The translations under genes were made by a program, and so were the position numbers. A stretch of 64,000 nucleotides of DNA, taken from assembly GCF_036884655.1 (NCBI RefSeq), contig NC_088356.1:17416001-17480000 (forward strand). The letters are read 5' to 3'. Below, in pieces: positions 47,100 through 60,915 of this stretch. Under the pieces are notes generated by a model. It saw only the letters and a program-made list of their open reading frames with translations. It searched no databases and had not been told where the DNA came from. Within the stretch, counting starts at the first letter, position 1. The number at the start of each line of letters is the position of its first letter. This DNA comes from Musa acuminata AAA Group. Lineage: Eukaryota; Streptophyta; Magnoliopsida; Zingiberales; Musaceae.

Positions 47100-49728
47100 T
47101 CGTTCAATGTAATGCTTGTAAAACCCCTTTTGCCTTTTGATTCAAATTTGACCCAATTTATTTCGTAGGATTTGACTCAGACTACGACCCCGACCAAACC
47201 AACCTAGTCCTTAGATCGATTGGTTTGAATTAGGTAACTCGATTCAATAAAAAGGGTCCTCGATTTTAAAATATTTTTGATATTTTAAATAAAAGGGTAC
47301 TTTTGTTAAAACCGAAAGATAGATATGCTATCTCATAAAACTCTATTATTAGGAGCCTTTTTAGGTAAATTGCCAAATAGTATATTCACCACTTTCAAAT
47401 TTAATATAACATATATAAAATAACCCTCCAAATACTTATACTGTATTATATAGGGCGATTTCTTTCGAAAAATCTTTATTTTTTATTTTTTTTTAAAGGG
47501 CATCCTCTGTTTTGATTTTTTCTAAATGGTGCCTCTAATTTGAATAATACCTCAAATACCTCTTACCAACTCCAATGATATTTTTTCTCTTAATTTTTTC
47601 ATTGGTTTTGAATCGTTATAGTGTTTTTATTTGATTTAGTGTTTTTCAATAACATTACAATGATTTTATTGAGGTGCTAAAAATATTATGAAGCTATTGA
47701 AAAATAACATCATATTATATATCTTTGATTATCATTACTTGTAGATTATTATAATAACATATTTTTAGGCTTATAGTTGGTTTTGTTGAGGTTTGGAGTC
47801 TATTTAAATCATTTACAGTATTTTTAAGTATGTTTTATTGTGATTGTCAAAACACTATAACAAGCTAATTTTGATCATTATTTGGGTTATGTTATTTGTA
47901 TGTTATTATAAATATCTATTTGAATCCTAGTATGATATATCAAATAGATTCTAGTATATTTTGATTTCATTTGGTTCACGTATAATATTTTCTAATAGTG
48001 TTATAATATTTTAATGAATTGCTAAAAACATTGTAAATAACATCGTCTCTTTAATTGTCATTGCTCACATATCATTATGGTATCAAATTTTTAGATTTGA
48101 AGTTGATTTAGTTGGGATTATGAGTCAATTTGTATCATTTATTATGTTTTCAAATAATATTTTAATGAGGTGCTAAAAACATTATAAATAACATTTTATT
48201 GTGTTTCTTTGATTGTCATTGCTCACGTATCATTATGGTATCAAATTTTTAGATTTAAAGTTGATTTAGTTGAGATTATGAGTCAATTTGTATCATTTTT
48301 ATTGTGTTTTCAAAAAAACTTTATAATGTTGTCAAAACATTATAAAGGATGAAAAAATACCAGAGTTGACGAAGGATATCGTGGATATTATTTGAAACAC
48401 GGTACCACTTAAGAAAAATAAAGTAGTTTACTATGCTCTTTTACTATTCAAAATCCCTTAAAAAATTAATAAATTAATATTTTATTAATCATAATCCCTT
48501 TAATTATGTTTTTAACCTCTATTTCTTTTTCCTCCCCATATGTCTCTTACTCTTTTATCGTCGACTCTTTCTACCGCCCATGCATCCTATTGGATAGTTT
48601 AAAAAACTCGAAATATGTTATCTTCTAGGTTAATATAAAAGATGATATCTTTCGAGTTATTATATAATATATAAAAAAATAATTTATTAGAATAAATATT
48701 AAAAATTATGTCTCACATTCTCTTCGATCTTCGGTTCATTCCATTTCATCATATTTTTTTAATTATTTTTTGTTACCTTTGCCAATTAAGAGGAGGAGGG
48801 AGGAGACAAAGAAGATGATGATAAAGATAAGAAAATGAGATTATAGATAAGGAGTAAAAATATTTTATTACAATAAATTATAAATTGAGATCATATATGT
48901 CTACGAAGGGGTAACTTAAGAATATTCAAAATTCTTAGCATGGAATTGTAAATAAAAAGAAGGGAGTTGCAAATAGTAATATCTAAAATAAAAATAGGGG
49001 CACATTTTGAGGAAAAAACTGAATTTTTTAAAAGAAAAATCACACTATTATTTATGTCATTTCTATCCTAATCCATCCAGTAGAACTCAAGCTAATTCCT
49101 GTTAATCATGGTCGATAGTGAATTCTCTAAAAAATTACACCCTTTAGTGCATTTATTTTGAACTAAAATTTAAAAGGGTAAATACAAAAAAAATTAGCCA
49201 TTTATAGAAATATATGTGAAATTGTTTGTAAGATATTAATGTGGTTTAGAGTTCATTTGCCTGTTGGATTATAGGACCGGACAATTAGTCGAATGCTACT
49301 AACTAGTTAACAGTTTCAGCTATGATGGAAGGCAACAAATATCATGGAAAGAAGCTAAAAGTTTAGACTACACACCAGTTTGATTTCGAAGCAATTAGCA
49401 TACTCAAAGGTCTTTAATGTCAATCATCTAAATAATAGCATGTCCAAATGATAATATTGTCATCAAGGGCATGCGATAAAAAATAAGACACAACAGTGAA
49501 GAGGATAAGGAAGTTTGAAGGAAGCAGGACGGCTGTGGCCGAACAAGTCAATCTTCTGAACAAGGCAATCTTTGCTTACACGAGAAGCAGTTGACTTAGA
49601 ACAACCCAAATCCGACATAATTACAAAAGCCTTAATGTCCCAAAGGAACCCAAATCCCAGTTCTAAAGACCTTTCTTCTCCATCTGCTTGAAGAAGCATT
49701 TCAACAGAGCCAAAGATTTCCTTCCGCC
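47100..49728. other. AT-rich intergenic region upstream of the NT-C2 gene
   Basis: No coding similarity was seen. It includes a tandem repeat at 47640-48345 (separate entry) and purine-rich stretches near 48790-48850. The last 300 bp before 49729 become GC-richer and probably contain the promoter and leader of the NT-C2 gene. Confidence 0.45.
47640..48345. repeat. AT-rich tandem repeat, unit about 150-160 bp
   Basis: The unit ggtgctaaaaacattataaataacat...attgtcattgctcac...tatcattatggtatcaaattttt...tgagtcaatttgtatcatttt occurs at about 48016-48165 and 48167-48315 with few differences (matching words 151-158 bp apart). A more diverged copy is visible at about 47668-47830 (gaggtgctaaaaatattatgaa, ctttgattatcattac). 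Confidence 0.75.
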
Positions 49729-51661
49729 ATGAGCTTTAAGCTAATCCTACTCATCCATGAACTCAAGAATATACCAGTGGAGAAGCTGGGGGATTGCGGC
49801 AAGAGCAGTTTGATGGTGGAAATAGAATGGAGAGGAAGTGGAAGAAAAGTCGGTTTCCTGCGCCGGGGGTCGAAGAAGAACTGCACTTCCAAGCAGCACA
49901 TGAGACCGGACGGCACCGTGATTTGGAACGAAGAATTCAACTGCATCTGCAAGCTTAAGAGGATGAATTCCCATAGTTACAAGAGTTGGATTGTCAATCT
50001 ACAAGTTCAAGTAAGTCAACCATGTTATGTGTCATGTGACAACAAATATCATGCATTTAATTTGATCTGAAATGCTTGCAGGAATCTGATAATAACTCGA
50101 ACGGTAAGTCTACGGTGTACGGAGAAACCAAGATAGACATTGCCGAGTACGCCTCTCCAAATCACAAGAAAACAATTAGCATCCCAATCAGATGCAAGAT
50201 TAAGGACCAGACTGCGGAAATTGTGCTGAAGGTAATTAATGTTGTGTTCTTCTTTATTCTCGATTCAACAATTTGAGGTATCCCATATTTGCGCAGGTTG
50301 AACTGCATGTCGTGGAGCTCAACATAAAAGGCAGCATGGATTTCGCGCGGCCACGAGCTCTTAGCTCGCGTGCCTTGTCGTGTGTGGGGTTGCGGCGAAA
50401 CTATGGTACTGAATTCTCAAGCAATCGAATGATACATCCATCGTTAGGGAATTCTTCCTCAGAAGATGAGCATGAATTTAGTTATAGTGGAATAGCCACT
50501 GCTAACATCCTCCTCGGTGCTGAGTTGCCTGGAAAGCTCGAAGATCACGAGGAGGAAGAACAAAATCTGCAGACATCAGTCAAACGACAACCTTCCCTTG
50601 TTAGGCTCCTGTCGAACAAGACGAGACTCAGCTTCAAAGCCACAAAGCACCCGAAAGGAGAGCCACTTCTGAACAAATCATGCAGTGATGTTGGAGGTGA
50701 CGATATCGATCTCGAGCGGCACCAACAGTCGAGCACCGAGTCTGCGTTGCTGCAGCGTGAGGAGAAACCTCGAGATCGAGGATTCGAAGATGAAGGAACT
50801 TTCGAGGTCGGCGTGTGGGAGAGAAGAAGATTAAGCAGCAGAGACGAGGGGATGGAGCTCGTCGCCGACGTCTTTCTTGCATCCATCGATCAGCGTAGCC
50901 AGAAGGCCGCAGGTGAGAGTGCCTGTACGGTGCTCGCCGTCGTCATCGCCGATTGGCTGCATCACAACCCGAAAGCTCTGCCACTGCGGTGTCAGTTCGA
51001 CGAACTGATACATCAAGGATCCCTGGAGTGGAGAAAGCTTTGTGCGGATGAGGCCCACAAGGAGAAATTCTCGGATCAGCATTTCGACCTCGACACGGTA
51101 CTGGAAGCAAAAGTCCGGCCGCTGACAGAGAACAAGACGATGTCCTACGTAGGATTCTTCGGCCTCGACGACACGCCCGACAGCCTACACTTTCTGCAAG
51201 GGACGATGTCGTTCGACAACATTTGGGATGAGCTCCTGCGTAGTTCACCGTCGGAAGAAAGGATATACATTGCGAGCTGGAACGATCACTTCTTCGTCCT
51301 CAGGATCGAAGGCGATGCCATCTATCTGGTCGACACCTTCGGGGAGAGACTCTTCGAGGGATGCAATCAAGCATACATTCTGAAGTTCGACAGGCAGAGT
51401 ATGATCTATAAGCGGAGCGTTGAAGCGGGAGACTCAGATGAATGCAGACAAGACGTTCGACAGGGTGGAGGGGCTTACACAGACGGAGAGGCCGTGTGTG
51501 AAGGTGTCATCTGCTGCAAAGAATACATCAAGGGATTTCTGGCGGCGCTTCCACTGCGAGAACTCCAACAGGACGTGAATCGGGGGGTGATGGAAGAAGC
51601 AGTTTTGCATCGTCATCTGCAAATAGAATTCCACTACGTAGCGCCTTTAATTGAGGAATAA
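49729..51661 (+). CDS. NT-C2 (EEIG1/EHBP1-type) domain protein
   Basis: Exons 49729-50010, 50082-50231 and 50297-51661 (GT-AG) join to 598 residues. Residues 1-155 fit the N-terminal C2 domain found in EEIG1/EHBP1 and in plant NT-C2 proteins: FKLILLIHELKNIPVEKLG, VEIEWRG, TVIWNEEF, a conserved CK..., YGETKIDIAEY and a final VELHVVEL strand. A Ser/Glu-rich linker follows (about 170-330; SSSEDEHEF, EDHEEEEQN). The C-terminal part (about 335-590) is compact and well ordered: ELVADVFLASIDQRSQ, GESACTVLAVVIADWL, FFGLDDTPDSLHFLQG, IASWNDHFFVLRIEGDAIYL, VDTFGERL. Domains of this type bind membranes or partner proteins in animals; the plant role is unclear. The first exon's ATG is the only in-frame start before the C2 strand. 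Confidence 0.85.
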
Positions 51662-52578
51662 TAATAAGACACAGAATCACACGTGAAATTTTTGCACTTG
51701 CTTACTAATTAATTACCTGTAACCCTGATCTCGGGTTCAGGATCGGATAATTTAGGTTCAGTCCAATTTGGACCTAATAGATTTTAGATGATTTTGATTT
51801 CAGCTCAAAAAATAAATAAATAAATAAAAATATATATATACGGTTTACCATTTCACTCCATATATTCATCAATTAATATAGAAATATTTTCAGGTAATAA
51901 TAGATTGGGAACGAGTAGAAAGAAAAAGAAATGAGAATTTGGAACATTTGTAATAGATTCTAATCACAGTCATACATTGTTCCTACACGATTTCAAAGTT
52001 CTTAACGAGGACAAATCTCAATACAGTATGTTACCATAAAGATGATTCTTATGGTTAGAGACGTCATTAACGATGGTTATTGGACTATGTCTCAACTTTT
52101 TTAACCTATTTGACCCATCCTTGATAGATATCATCTAGAGGGATTTCATACTATAATTGTTACTACGTCTTTGTCATTCTTATTTATTATTATAAATATA
52201 TACATAGAAAATACGTAGGGCAACGTGTCGTATTAGGACTTGCCGAAATAACTTGGCATACAGGGAAGGGGGTAAGACTAGATAGATTGGAATCTCGTGA
52301 GTCCATACATTGATGAGGGTCATATAGATTAACCTTGTCCTTTTAAATGTATATATTAACAATATTAAAATTTGAAGGGCCTATCTAAGCTAGTTTTATA
52401 TATAAATAATATAAGATAAGTGACAAAGGAGAGTACTTTTCTCTGATTGAAAAAAAAAAGAGATGCTCTATAAGAAAAATCAAAATAGAAAAACTGCACG
52501 CGAAAAAATAAAAAGAAAGGCTCTGAATTCACCTTAAATTATTTATATTTCTCAGTAAAACTTAAGAATACATAAATA

Positions 52579-52652
<74 letters not shown>

Positions 52653-53074
52653 CTTTATTTGACATCAATATTCTTTTGAACTATTTAAAAATATATTTTT
52701 AAAAGTAAAAAAATATTAAGGATTTCTATGCGTTAGATTTGTAAGGATCAATTATCCTCTCCTCAAGATTTATAAGGGTAGACATGTAAACCCGGAAACG
52801 AAATACTTATTAAGCCCAAGAACATAATTTGGGCTTGGCCCGTTTTGTAGTTGGACTTCCCCCACGAACCTTCTCATTGGCATCGATAACACCAGGCGTT
52901 CCACCGCAACACCCGATTGCCGAAATCCACAGCAAACGAGGCAGCCGACTGTACGGACTCAAGCCCTATTCCCTTCTCGTTTTCCTTTTCCCGTCGATCT
53001 AGAGGGGCATCGCTCCCTCGATAGCCTCTCTTCCTCGTTTGATTTCAAACGCAGCTCAGTAGACTTCGCCGCCG
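51662..53074. other. Intergenic region between NT-C2 and CCCH genes
   Basis: AT-rich to about 52780 with an AT microsatellite at 52586-52651. From about 52850 the base composition rises in GC and contains CT-rich leader-like sequence (tcccttctcgttttccttttcccg), so the promoter and 5' UTR of the CCCH gene are probably within the last 250 bp. No other gene seen. Confidence 0.5.
52586..52651. repeat. (AT)n microsatellite
   Basis: About 33 AT units, uninterrupted, in the AT-rich spacer. Confidence 0.95.
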
Positions 53075-56000
53075 ATGCCGCCGAAGGGCCAGCCGTCCAA
53101 GTCGGAGCTCGCCAAGAAGCAGAAGGTCGTGGAGGACAAGACGTTCGGGCTCAAGAACAAGAACAAGAGCAAGAATGTTCAAAAGTACGTCCAGAGCCTG
53201 CAGCAATCCGTCCAGCCCAAACCTGATTCCTCCAAGATCGCCGCCAAGGTCCGTCCTCTCTCTCTTTCTCTCGATCTCTATCACCCTTTCTTCCAATGGA
53301 GAAAAGCGAAATCTATAATATACTTTGTTGGTCAATGTATTGTTTGATGCAAGAGCAGAAGAAGAAGGAAGAAGATAAGGCCCGAGAGAAGGAGCTGAAC
53401 GATCTGTTCAAGATTGCCGTCAGCCAGCCTAAGGTCCCAGTTGGTATGTGATATTCTTCTTTTTGAAGCACCAACATTTAGATTAATTAAGTCATTGAGG
53501 GTCGTTCAATTGATTGTTATTGTATTTCTGATAAGTGAATATTGGTCTTCTGGCTTAGGTGTCGACCCCAAGTCGATACTGTGCGAGTTCTTCAAGGTCG
53601 GGCAATGTCAGAAAGGTTTCAAGTGCAAGTTCTCACATGACCTAAATGTTCAGAGGAAGGGTGAGAAGATCGATCTGTACAGCGATCAGCGTGATCGTGA
53701 TCAAGGTCAGGAATGGAGCACTGCTACTTTCAATTTTTTAGGTTTTAAATCATAGTACATATCTGACCTTCTGCCTATTTGTCCATAGTTTGTTCAGTTC
53801 AGGCACTCATTATTAACTACTTTCTATTATCTTTCAGTGGTAAAGAACCCTCACAACATGACTTAACTCTTTATTTGCTTTATTTTTTATTTATATCTTT
53901 TGTGAGAGAATATTTTTGTGTAACCATTTATCTTGTAGAGTTCTAATAACCCTCCAACCCAACTTTCAAGATCTAAATGTAAGACTTGTACCTTAAGAGC
54001 TCTGAAATGTTCTAGGTCTTATATCTAAGATGAATTGGTAAAGAATGGAGGTACATCACTAAATTTAACGAATAAAAAGACATTGATTAATTGCTTAGTT
54101 GTTGATGTTAGAGTTGTAATAGTTACTTAGAAAAGGTTAGAAGGTCAAAGGGATGGTTTCTTTAAACTTTTGGGATGTGTGATTTTGAGGTGGAAAAAAA
54201 GGATAGTTGCCAAAAAATTATCATGTTAATAGACAAAGTGAGAATGTTCCATTAATCTGCAAGGATTGTTGTGCACTATGGTTTAGGATATTGGGTATTA
54301 AGAAGAATTGAAATATTAGTATGTACATATATTTTTGGGCTAATTTGGTTTTCATGTGGTGTAGGAACAATGGAGGATTGGGATCAGGAAATGTTGGAGA
54401 AGGTCGTTGAAACAAAGAATAAGGAGTATAATCAGAACAAACCTACTGATATTGTATGTGTCATTAACTACTTCCACCCTTGGACATGCATTATTGTTGT
54501 TGCTTTTTGCTTATGATGTATTTCAATTCCTTAAAAATATTTAGTAATAGGATCATTTGGAGTGTTTTCCGCTTTTCCTCAATATTAATTTTTCTCCATA
54601 ATTTCCTAAACGTGGATGATTTTCTTTCATTCTTAATGTTAGCCTAACATGTTAATGTTATCGGCACTCTTTTGCTTGATTATGCTTTAAATATAGATGA
54701 TTGTCAACTTATATGATGATTTAATGTTTATCCGTTCATATTTCCTCCAATTCTTTTGATGACTTGACCTACTAACTTTACTTTGGTCGATACAACGATG
54801 AATTTTTTTTTTTAATGTAGCTTTGGCTTTCAGCACATAAATAATAACTCGATATTCGACAAGTACTGCAACTTCATGAGCTCCATTACCTTAGCTTGGT
54901 TAAGTAGAAGGCGACTTGAGGTGAATTTTGCCTTGGCATGTTGCTTGCAGTAAGAATTTCATAAGATGTCTGCAAAAGAACACTGCAAAGCATTATTATT
55001 ATTTCGTAAGATTTCATAGATAATGCTTGTTCTATCCATGTTTTGTTTGTGTCAAGCACTAAACTTGTTTGAACTCACCAACATACATCAGAAATTTCAG
55101 AATGTATTAGGGCACATGTCATCTGCACTCGTATTAATGTTGGATGCTTATAACATAGACCTAAAGCTTCCAGGTAAATTGAGTATTGGCACAATATATG
55201 CATTTTGGTTTTCAACTTAGTATGACGTGAACATGAGGGCAAGTCTTGGACCTACACTTGGATTGCTCTTTTTCTTACCCAAGTGACCAGAAGTTGAGTA
55301 ATAGAAACAACCTCTTTACTTGCACGGATAAAAATATGCAGATCGGCCCTCCTAGACCCTTATTGGTGGGTGCCTCATGCACCAGACTGTCCCCTAGTAT
55401 GATGTGAATAACTGATATTGACTTGAAGTGCTTTCACAAAATGCAGCAATCATTATTTAAATTATACATAATAGATATCAACCTGTAAAGTTATATTAAC
55501 AAATAGAAAATATATGCTTTTTCTGTGGTCTCCATGATGCCTTGTGTTTTAATTTTGATGATTTTCCCTGTTGGCATGTCAATATATCATTATGTCTGTG
55601 TCCCACATTAGCAGCCAGTTTTAAACTTTGAGATGCCTCAAGGAAGTGGATCAAGAAATCATAAATGGAAAGCTCAAGGCCAACAATTACTCCCAAAATA
55701 AAATGGTTAATGTTCCTAAATGGATGCTACAATGTGGTCCAACTCTGACCCTATCAGCCGCAGGCTCTTCTAACCATAAATCAGCATTTTCGGCCAGCAA
55801 GGCACCTTGGCGGAATACCACTGTGTATTTTTAACCATATACACATTGATTCAATGGGTTGCAACTTGTTGGAGTTTAATTCTGTTCATGTTTTAGCTGA
55901 ATCTAGCTTCAGCGCACTTTGGTTCAACCCATAGATTTAGGAAGGCTCAGTCCAACTTGGAGATGGATAACCCAGCTCTTACAGTACTCTTAGTTGGACC

Positions 56001-59000
56001 AGTAGAAGAAAATACAAGCGTACAGTTCAGAAAACTTTAAGGGCATTCCTGCTTTGGGTTTAAACCAACACTCTTCCTACTTATGAAAAAAGAGAGCAAG
56101 CTAAATCTCATTACCACTCCTAGTGAGTGTAGATTTGGCTTCTGTTTTTCAGGGATTTTCTAGTTGTAATGGCTATTTTAGGGTGTTTTAGAATCCTACA
56201 CTGAGGGTAATTAGGGTCTAAGAGTCATAACATGGATACAAGAAGGCACTGTTGTTTAATATTAAGAATTCTATTTGGAGAGTTCTAGGTGCCTCTTTTC
56301 TTAGGATTTAGTGAACCCATACCACTCATGTTATGTGTAAGTGGTGCAGGTTCACATTTTATTTCCCAATGGTATGATTTTTCTCATCCATTTATGAGAT
56401 GTGTGACTTCATGTTCAAGAATTACTCCTTGAGCCAGATCGAGTCTCATAGTTATCAATTTTCTATTATCTGTTACTATTATTATGTTCACTTTCCTCTG
56501 TTTTTCCCTTCCTCTGTTCTTTAGTAACAAGGAACATGCTTTCTCTAACTGTCACAAACTTGGTGTACATGACAATGGCAGAATGGGAACCATGTAGTTG
56601 AGCTCATATACTTGGGAAGTATAATTTATTTGTTTATTGCTCAGATAATTTGTTTTCATTTTATTGAAAAACATAATGGTTGGTATTATTATGGTTACAG
56701 TAACCATAATCATTGAGATGCACTACCAAATAAACTAATGATGGCCAAGGATTTCCCCTCTCAGGATACCACCCATGTTGAATGACACTTACCAATCACT
56801 GCTATATTAGCATGTGGATTGGCAATGTTTGGCAGGATTGCTTGAGACATTTTTGTTCCTTTTTTTTCTCAAAATTTTACCAAAAACACAATTGATTTCA
56901 ATCAGGACACATTAAACCCTTGACTTGCAACATAAAGTGATGCTCCTAGGTTTAACTGGCTCAGTTATCCAATGAAATTGTAAAAGGTAAAAATGTTTTG
57001 GTTGATTTCCCCAGGAATTATAATCATGACTAGTTATATTTCTCTTTCTTGTAACTCCATCGAGACCATTCTTGTGCCATCATTTCCAGGTTGGGGACTC
57101 CTCCTAGACGATGGTATTAGCAGCAGGGGATAGAATGCCCACTTCTGCGGTGGCAACAACAAAGTAAAATCTACTTCATGCCTTCTTTCCCTCATTGCTT
57201 TTGATGCCCTAATAACTAAATCGACCGCCATTCCCCTCTGGCCACCGGTAGCTTCAAAGCTCTAAGATAGTTAATGATTAGTATTTTTTTTTTTCATTTT
57301 CTTTCAGTTAAATTCTATGGTTGAAATTTTCTTCTCTTCTTTGTTTTTCCCTTTTTACTACATTATGGGGACCTTTTGGGTCAATTACATGGTTATACGC
57401 CATTGTCTGCCTCAGTAAGTAATTGATACCGTATTGGTCCAAGCGAGGACTTATATGATCCGTAACTAGAATGGCAACCTCTGATGATGGTCTATTCTAG
57501 TGGGACTATTTGAATTTCATCTATTAACAGAACATGATAACTCATCAATTATCAATGGGAGCATGAGCTCTTGGAATTCCAAGATACCTGACTTTTATGT
57601 ATAACTCACTTGTTCTATTGGGGTACCTCTAATTTCTTCGGGACACAATTTAGAGTCTAGATCGGCTGATAAATCATTTATGGTCTTTAAATTGAATATT
57701 ATAAGTCCTTGAATCTTGCTTTATTAGAGTTGTATTTCTTATTTTCATTATTTTCTGTTTAAGGAGCTAATTGTTCCCATGTTTCTTTGGGATGTCATAT
57801 GTTGACTCAGGGGATTAGTTTTCTTGTAAAAACTAATCACTGTTTTCCAGTTTAGATCTTCAACGGGCTTCTCAAACACTACAAAGAATACTTAAAGAAC
57901 TCAGTTTTCTTGTGAAAGGAATAAGTGGCTAAGGTTATGTATCTGCTGCTGTTCATTACCCAAAAAGAGTTATTCAGAATCAGAAATCAAGTTGACTGGT
58001 TAGTTTCAGCTATTTGAAGCATTATATAGATTCCAAAAATGGAATTGTGTTCTGTTTAGAGAAAAGGCAGTTGGATTTATCAGGACGAAGATTAATTGGC
58101 TGATTTCTTTTCTTATTTTAATTAGAGTCTCAGCCTTTACATCAATGGGAGCCTCATACACTCAACCGTGCCAATTTTGTAGTTCTTTATACTGGACAAT
58201 GACAGCTGAAACAACTAACTTCTATGACTTATTTAGAAAAATAAGGAAAACAATTAAAAGAGGCAACAGCCTATCATCTGTAGTCCTCTCACCTTTTTAG
58301 CTTATTCCAGCTTTTCTCTTTTTTTTTTTAATTTATCATCTTGTGGCTGAAAAGAGCTACAGCTGCTTGTTGCAGCTCAGCATCAGTATAATCAGCCTAT
58401 CAAGTGAACACCATAATCAGAAGTCCACAAGCATGCTAACCATGCATTGAGAAAAATGTCAATGTCGGAAGTTATTTTTGAAGGTCTGACTGCAATACTG
58501 CGAGTTCTTGAGCATGTTTCAGATATTTTCTTATAGTTTTCACAAAAATCTCAAATTGTTCATTTTCTTTATTTAACCATCTCTTTACAATTATAAATGA
58601 CATTATTTTGTGATGCTTATAATCCATAGCATTTTATGCTTGGTCAGCCAATTTATTTAGTCTGGAATGCCATCTTGATACTCCTAAAAGCAACTGTATC
58701 GGACTTATGCTATGTTCACTTTTCTCTATCATCTTTGCTCTGTATTTTCCATTGGTTGTTCTTGAAATTGCATAGTCAAAAAGGATTCTACAATATTCTT
58801 GGTGTTATATGAAAGATCTCAAGTATTTGACCAAGCAATCTGCTTAGAGGGGTTTTGATGGAGCATGTGAATTGGGGAGGGTATTATACACTGGTACAAA
58901 ACAGCTTGATTTGCTCGATTGTTTTGTTCTTTATGTTAAATGGGTTTGGTGATTTGCACTTCTGTTTTTGTTGAGTTTGATATTTATTTTCATTAAACAA

Positions 59001-60880
59001 ATAAAAAATAGTTTGTAGCAAATTGATAGGATATTTTTGAAGTTTGGTCCCAAATAAATGTTTAACATATTTCTATTCAAAACTTTGTTATCATTCCTTT
59101 GTAACATCTGCTCTTTGTTAGGTCTGTAAATACTTTTTAGATGCAGTGGAGAAGAAGCAGTATGGTTGGTTCTGGGTTTGCCCAAATGGTGGCAAGGACT
59201 GCCATTATAGGCATGCGCTTCCTCCTGGTTATGTATTGAAATCTCAGATGAAAGCATTACTGGAGGAAGAAACTGAAAAGATAACAATTGAAGAAGAGAT
59301 AGAAAATCAGGCAAGTGCAGTGCTGCTGCTTGTTATCTGTTTTCTTTTTCTTGTGCCTTTGTAGCATCTTCATGCTTATCCCTTTCTTCTCATGGCAATC
59401 TCATGCTTTTTTTATTGTCTGGAGTTTCTTGGTTTTCCAAGATGGGACTTTCTTTCATGCTTGTATGATCTTTTCCTTCCCCAGCGGGCAAAAGTTTCGA
59501 CGTCAACTCCTCTTACTCCTGAGTTGTTCACACAATGGAAAAGGAAAAAGATGGAAGAAAGAGAAGCTGATCTTGCTGCAATGCGTGCTGATAGGGCTAA
59601 GAATGACCGCATGAGGTAAATTTATTTTTATTGTCCAGTACATTCATTGTACATTATTCTCTAATCATTGCAACTAATACCTTCTATTTATTTCAGTGGT
59701 CGTGAGTTGTTTCTGTCAGATTCAAGTTTGTTTGTTGATGATGATGAGGCATATGAGAAGTATAATAGAGAAGAACAACCTGAATCTACTGAGAAGGTAA
59801 TCTGTTAATTATTAATTTACCTTAGTTTGGAGAGCATTCAATAAAATTGTTATACCAGAGGTTGTGTTCATATTAGTTTTTTGGTTAAAGAACTTTTTTT
59901 TAAAATTTTTATATCATCAATATGGTTATGCTCTAAATTATATTGGGGGTGTTAATGAAATATGATCTCAAAATTAAAAACACACCTGAAATTTATTGCT
60001 AAAGAATTTGCAATAAATTCTTTTGTCCATCCTTTGGTTTTTTGTCTTTTTTAATGATCGGTTTCTCACTTTTTTTAATCAAACTTCTAGATGGCTTTAG
60101 ATCCTATTTCCTTGCCACCTCTCATTCTGATTGATATGGCTCCTCAGAGTGCTTTTTCATGTGCTTATATTTATATTGTCTTTTTTTGCATTATACAATT
60201 CATCTTTTCTTTTGTTGGTTTGTAAAACTTCTTTTTAAGATTGAATGTGTAATGACCCATCTACCAAACAATTTCTTTATTTTCATCATATTTTGGACTT
60301 CTGGTGCCTCATGAGAAAGAATATGACCAATTATTCATGATGTTATGGTGCCAACAGAGTAGTCCTGTTCAGGATGTTTTTGACTGTATAGACATTACTT
60401 TGCACTCTTTTATTCTGCTTGATATAATGATAAGAGTTATTAAGTTTAAATATGAATGTTCAGAAGGTGGCGCATTAACCTGAACCCACTAAAACTAAGA
60501 AAAACACAGATGTTGATTTGCATTGGGTTTTGATAGGTCTTACACATTCTTCGATGGATGGGATGGGATGCCACCCACGATAACACTGATAACTGACCTT
60601 TTTTTTAAGAGGTTGACTTGTACGTTGGAATCTGTTATTTATACTCCAGTAAAATTTATAGAAAAGCTTAACTTTACCTTTCCACCCAGTTCTTGTGAGC
60701 TTGTTATACCATTTTGATATCTGCTTTTAGTTTTAGCTTCATGGGCAGTGTTATTAATGTTTCAATGCTCTTCCGAGTAAATTTTTGATGATGTATTTGG
60801 TTTTAGTTGCAGGTCAAGAGTGAGCCAGGGGTGGAGGAATCAAGTTCCATGCCTTCTGTTGACATGAATTCAGAAATCCC

Positions 60881-60915
<35 letters not shown>

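Noticed and set aside
50545..51248. Minus-strand frames opposite the NT-C2 gene
   Set aside because: They are shadows of the third exon, which has continuous coding sense on the plus strand.
59315..59619. Plus-strand frames reading through intron 5 of the CCCH gene
   Set aside because: The in-frame fit to the family requires splicing at 59310/59485; the read-through frame loses similarity at the donor.
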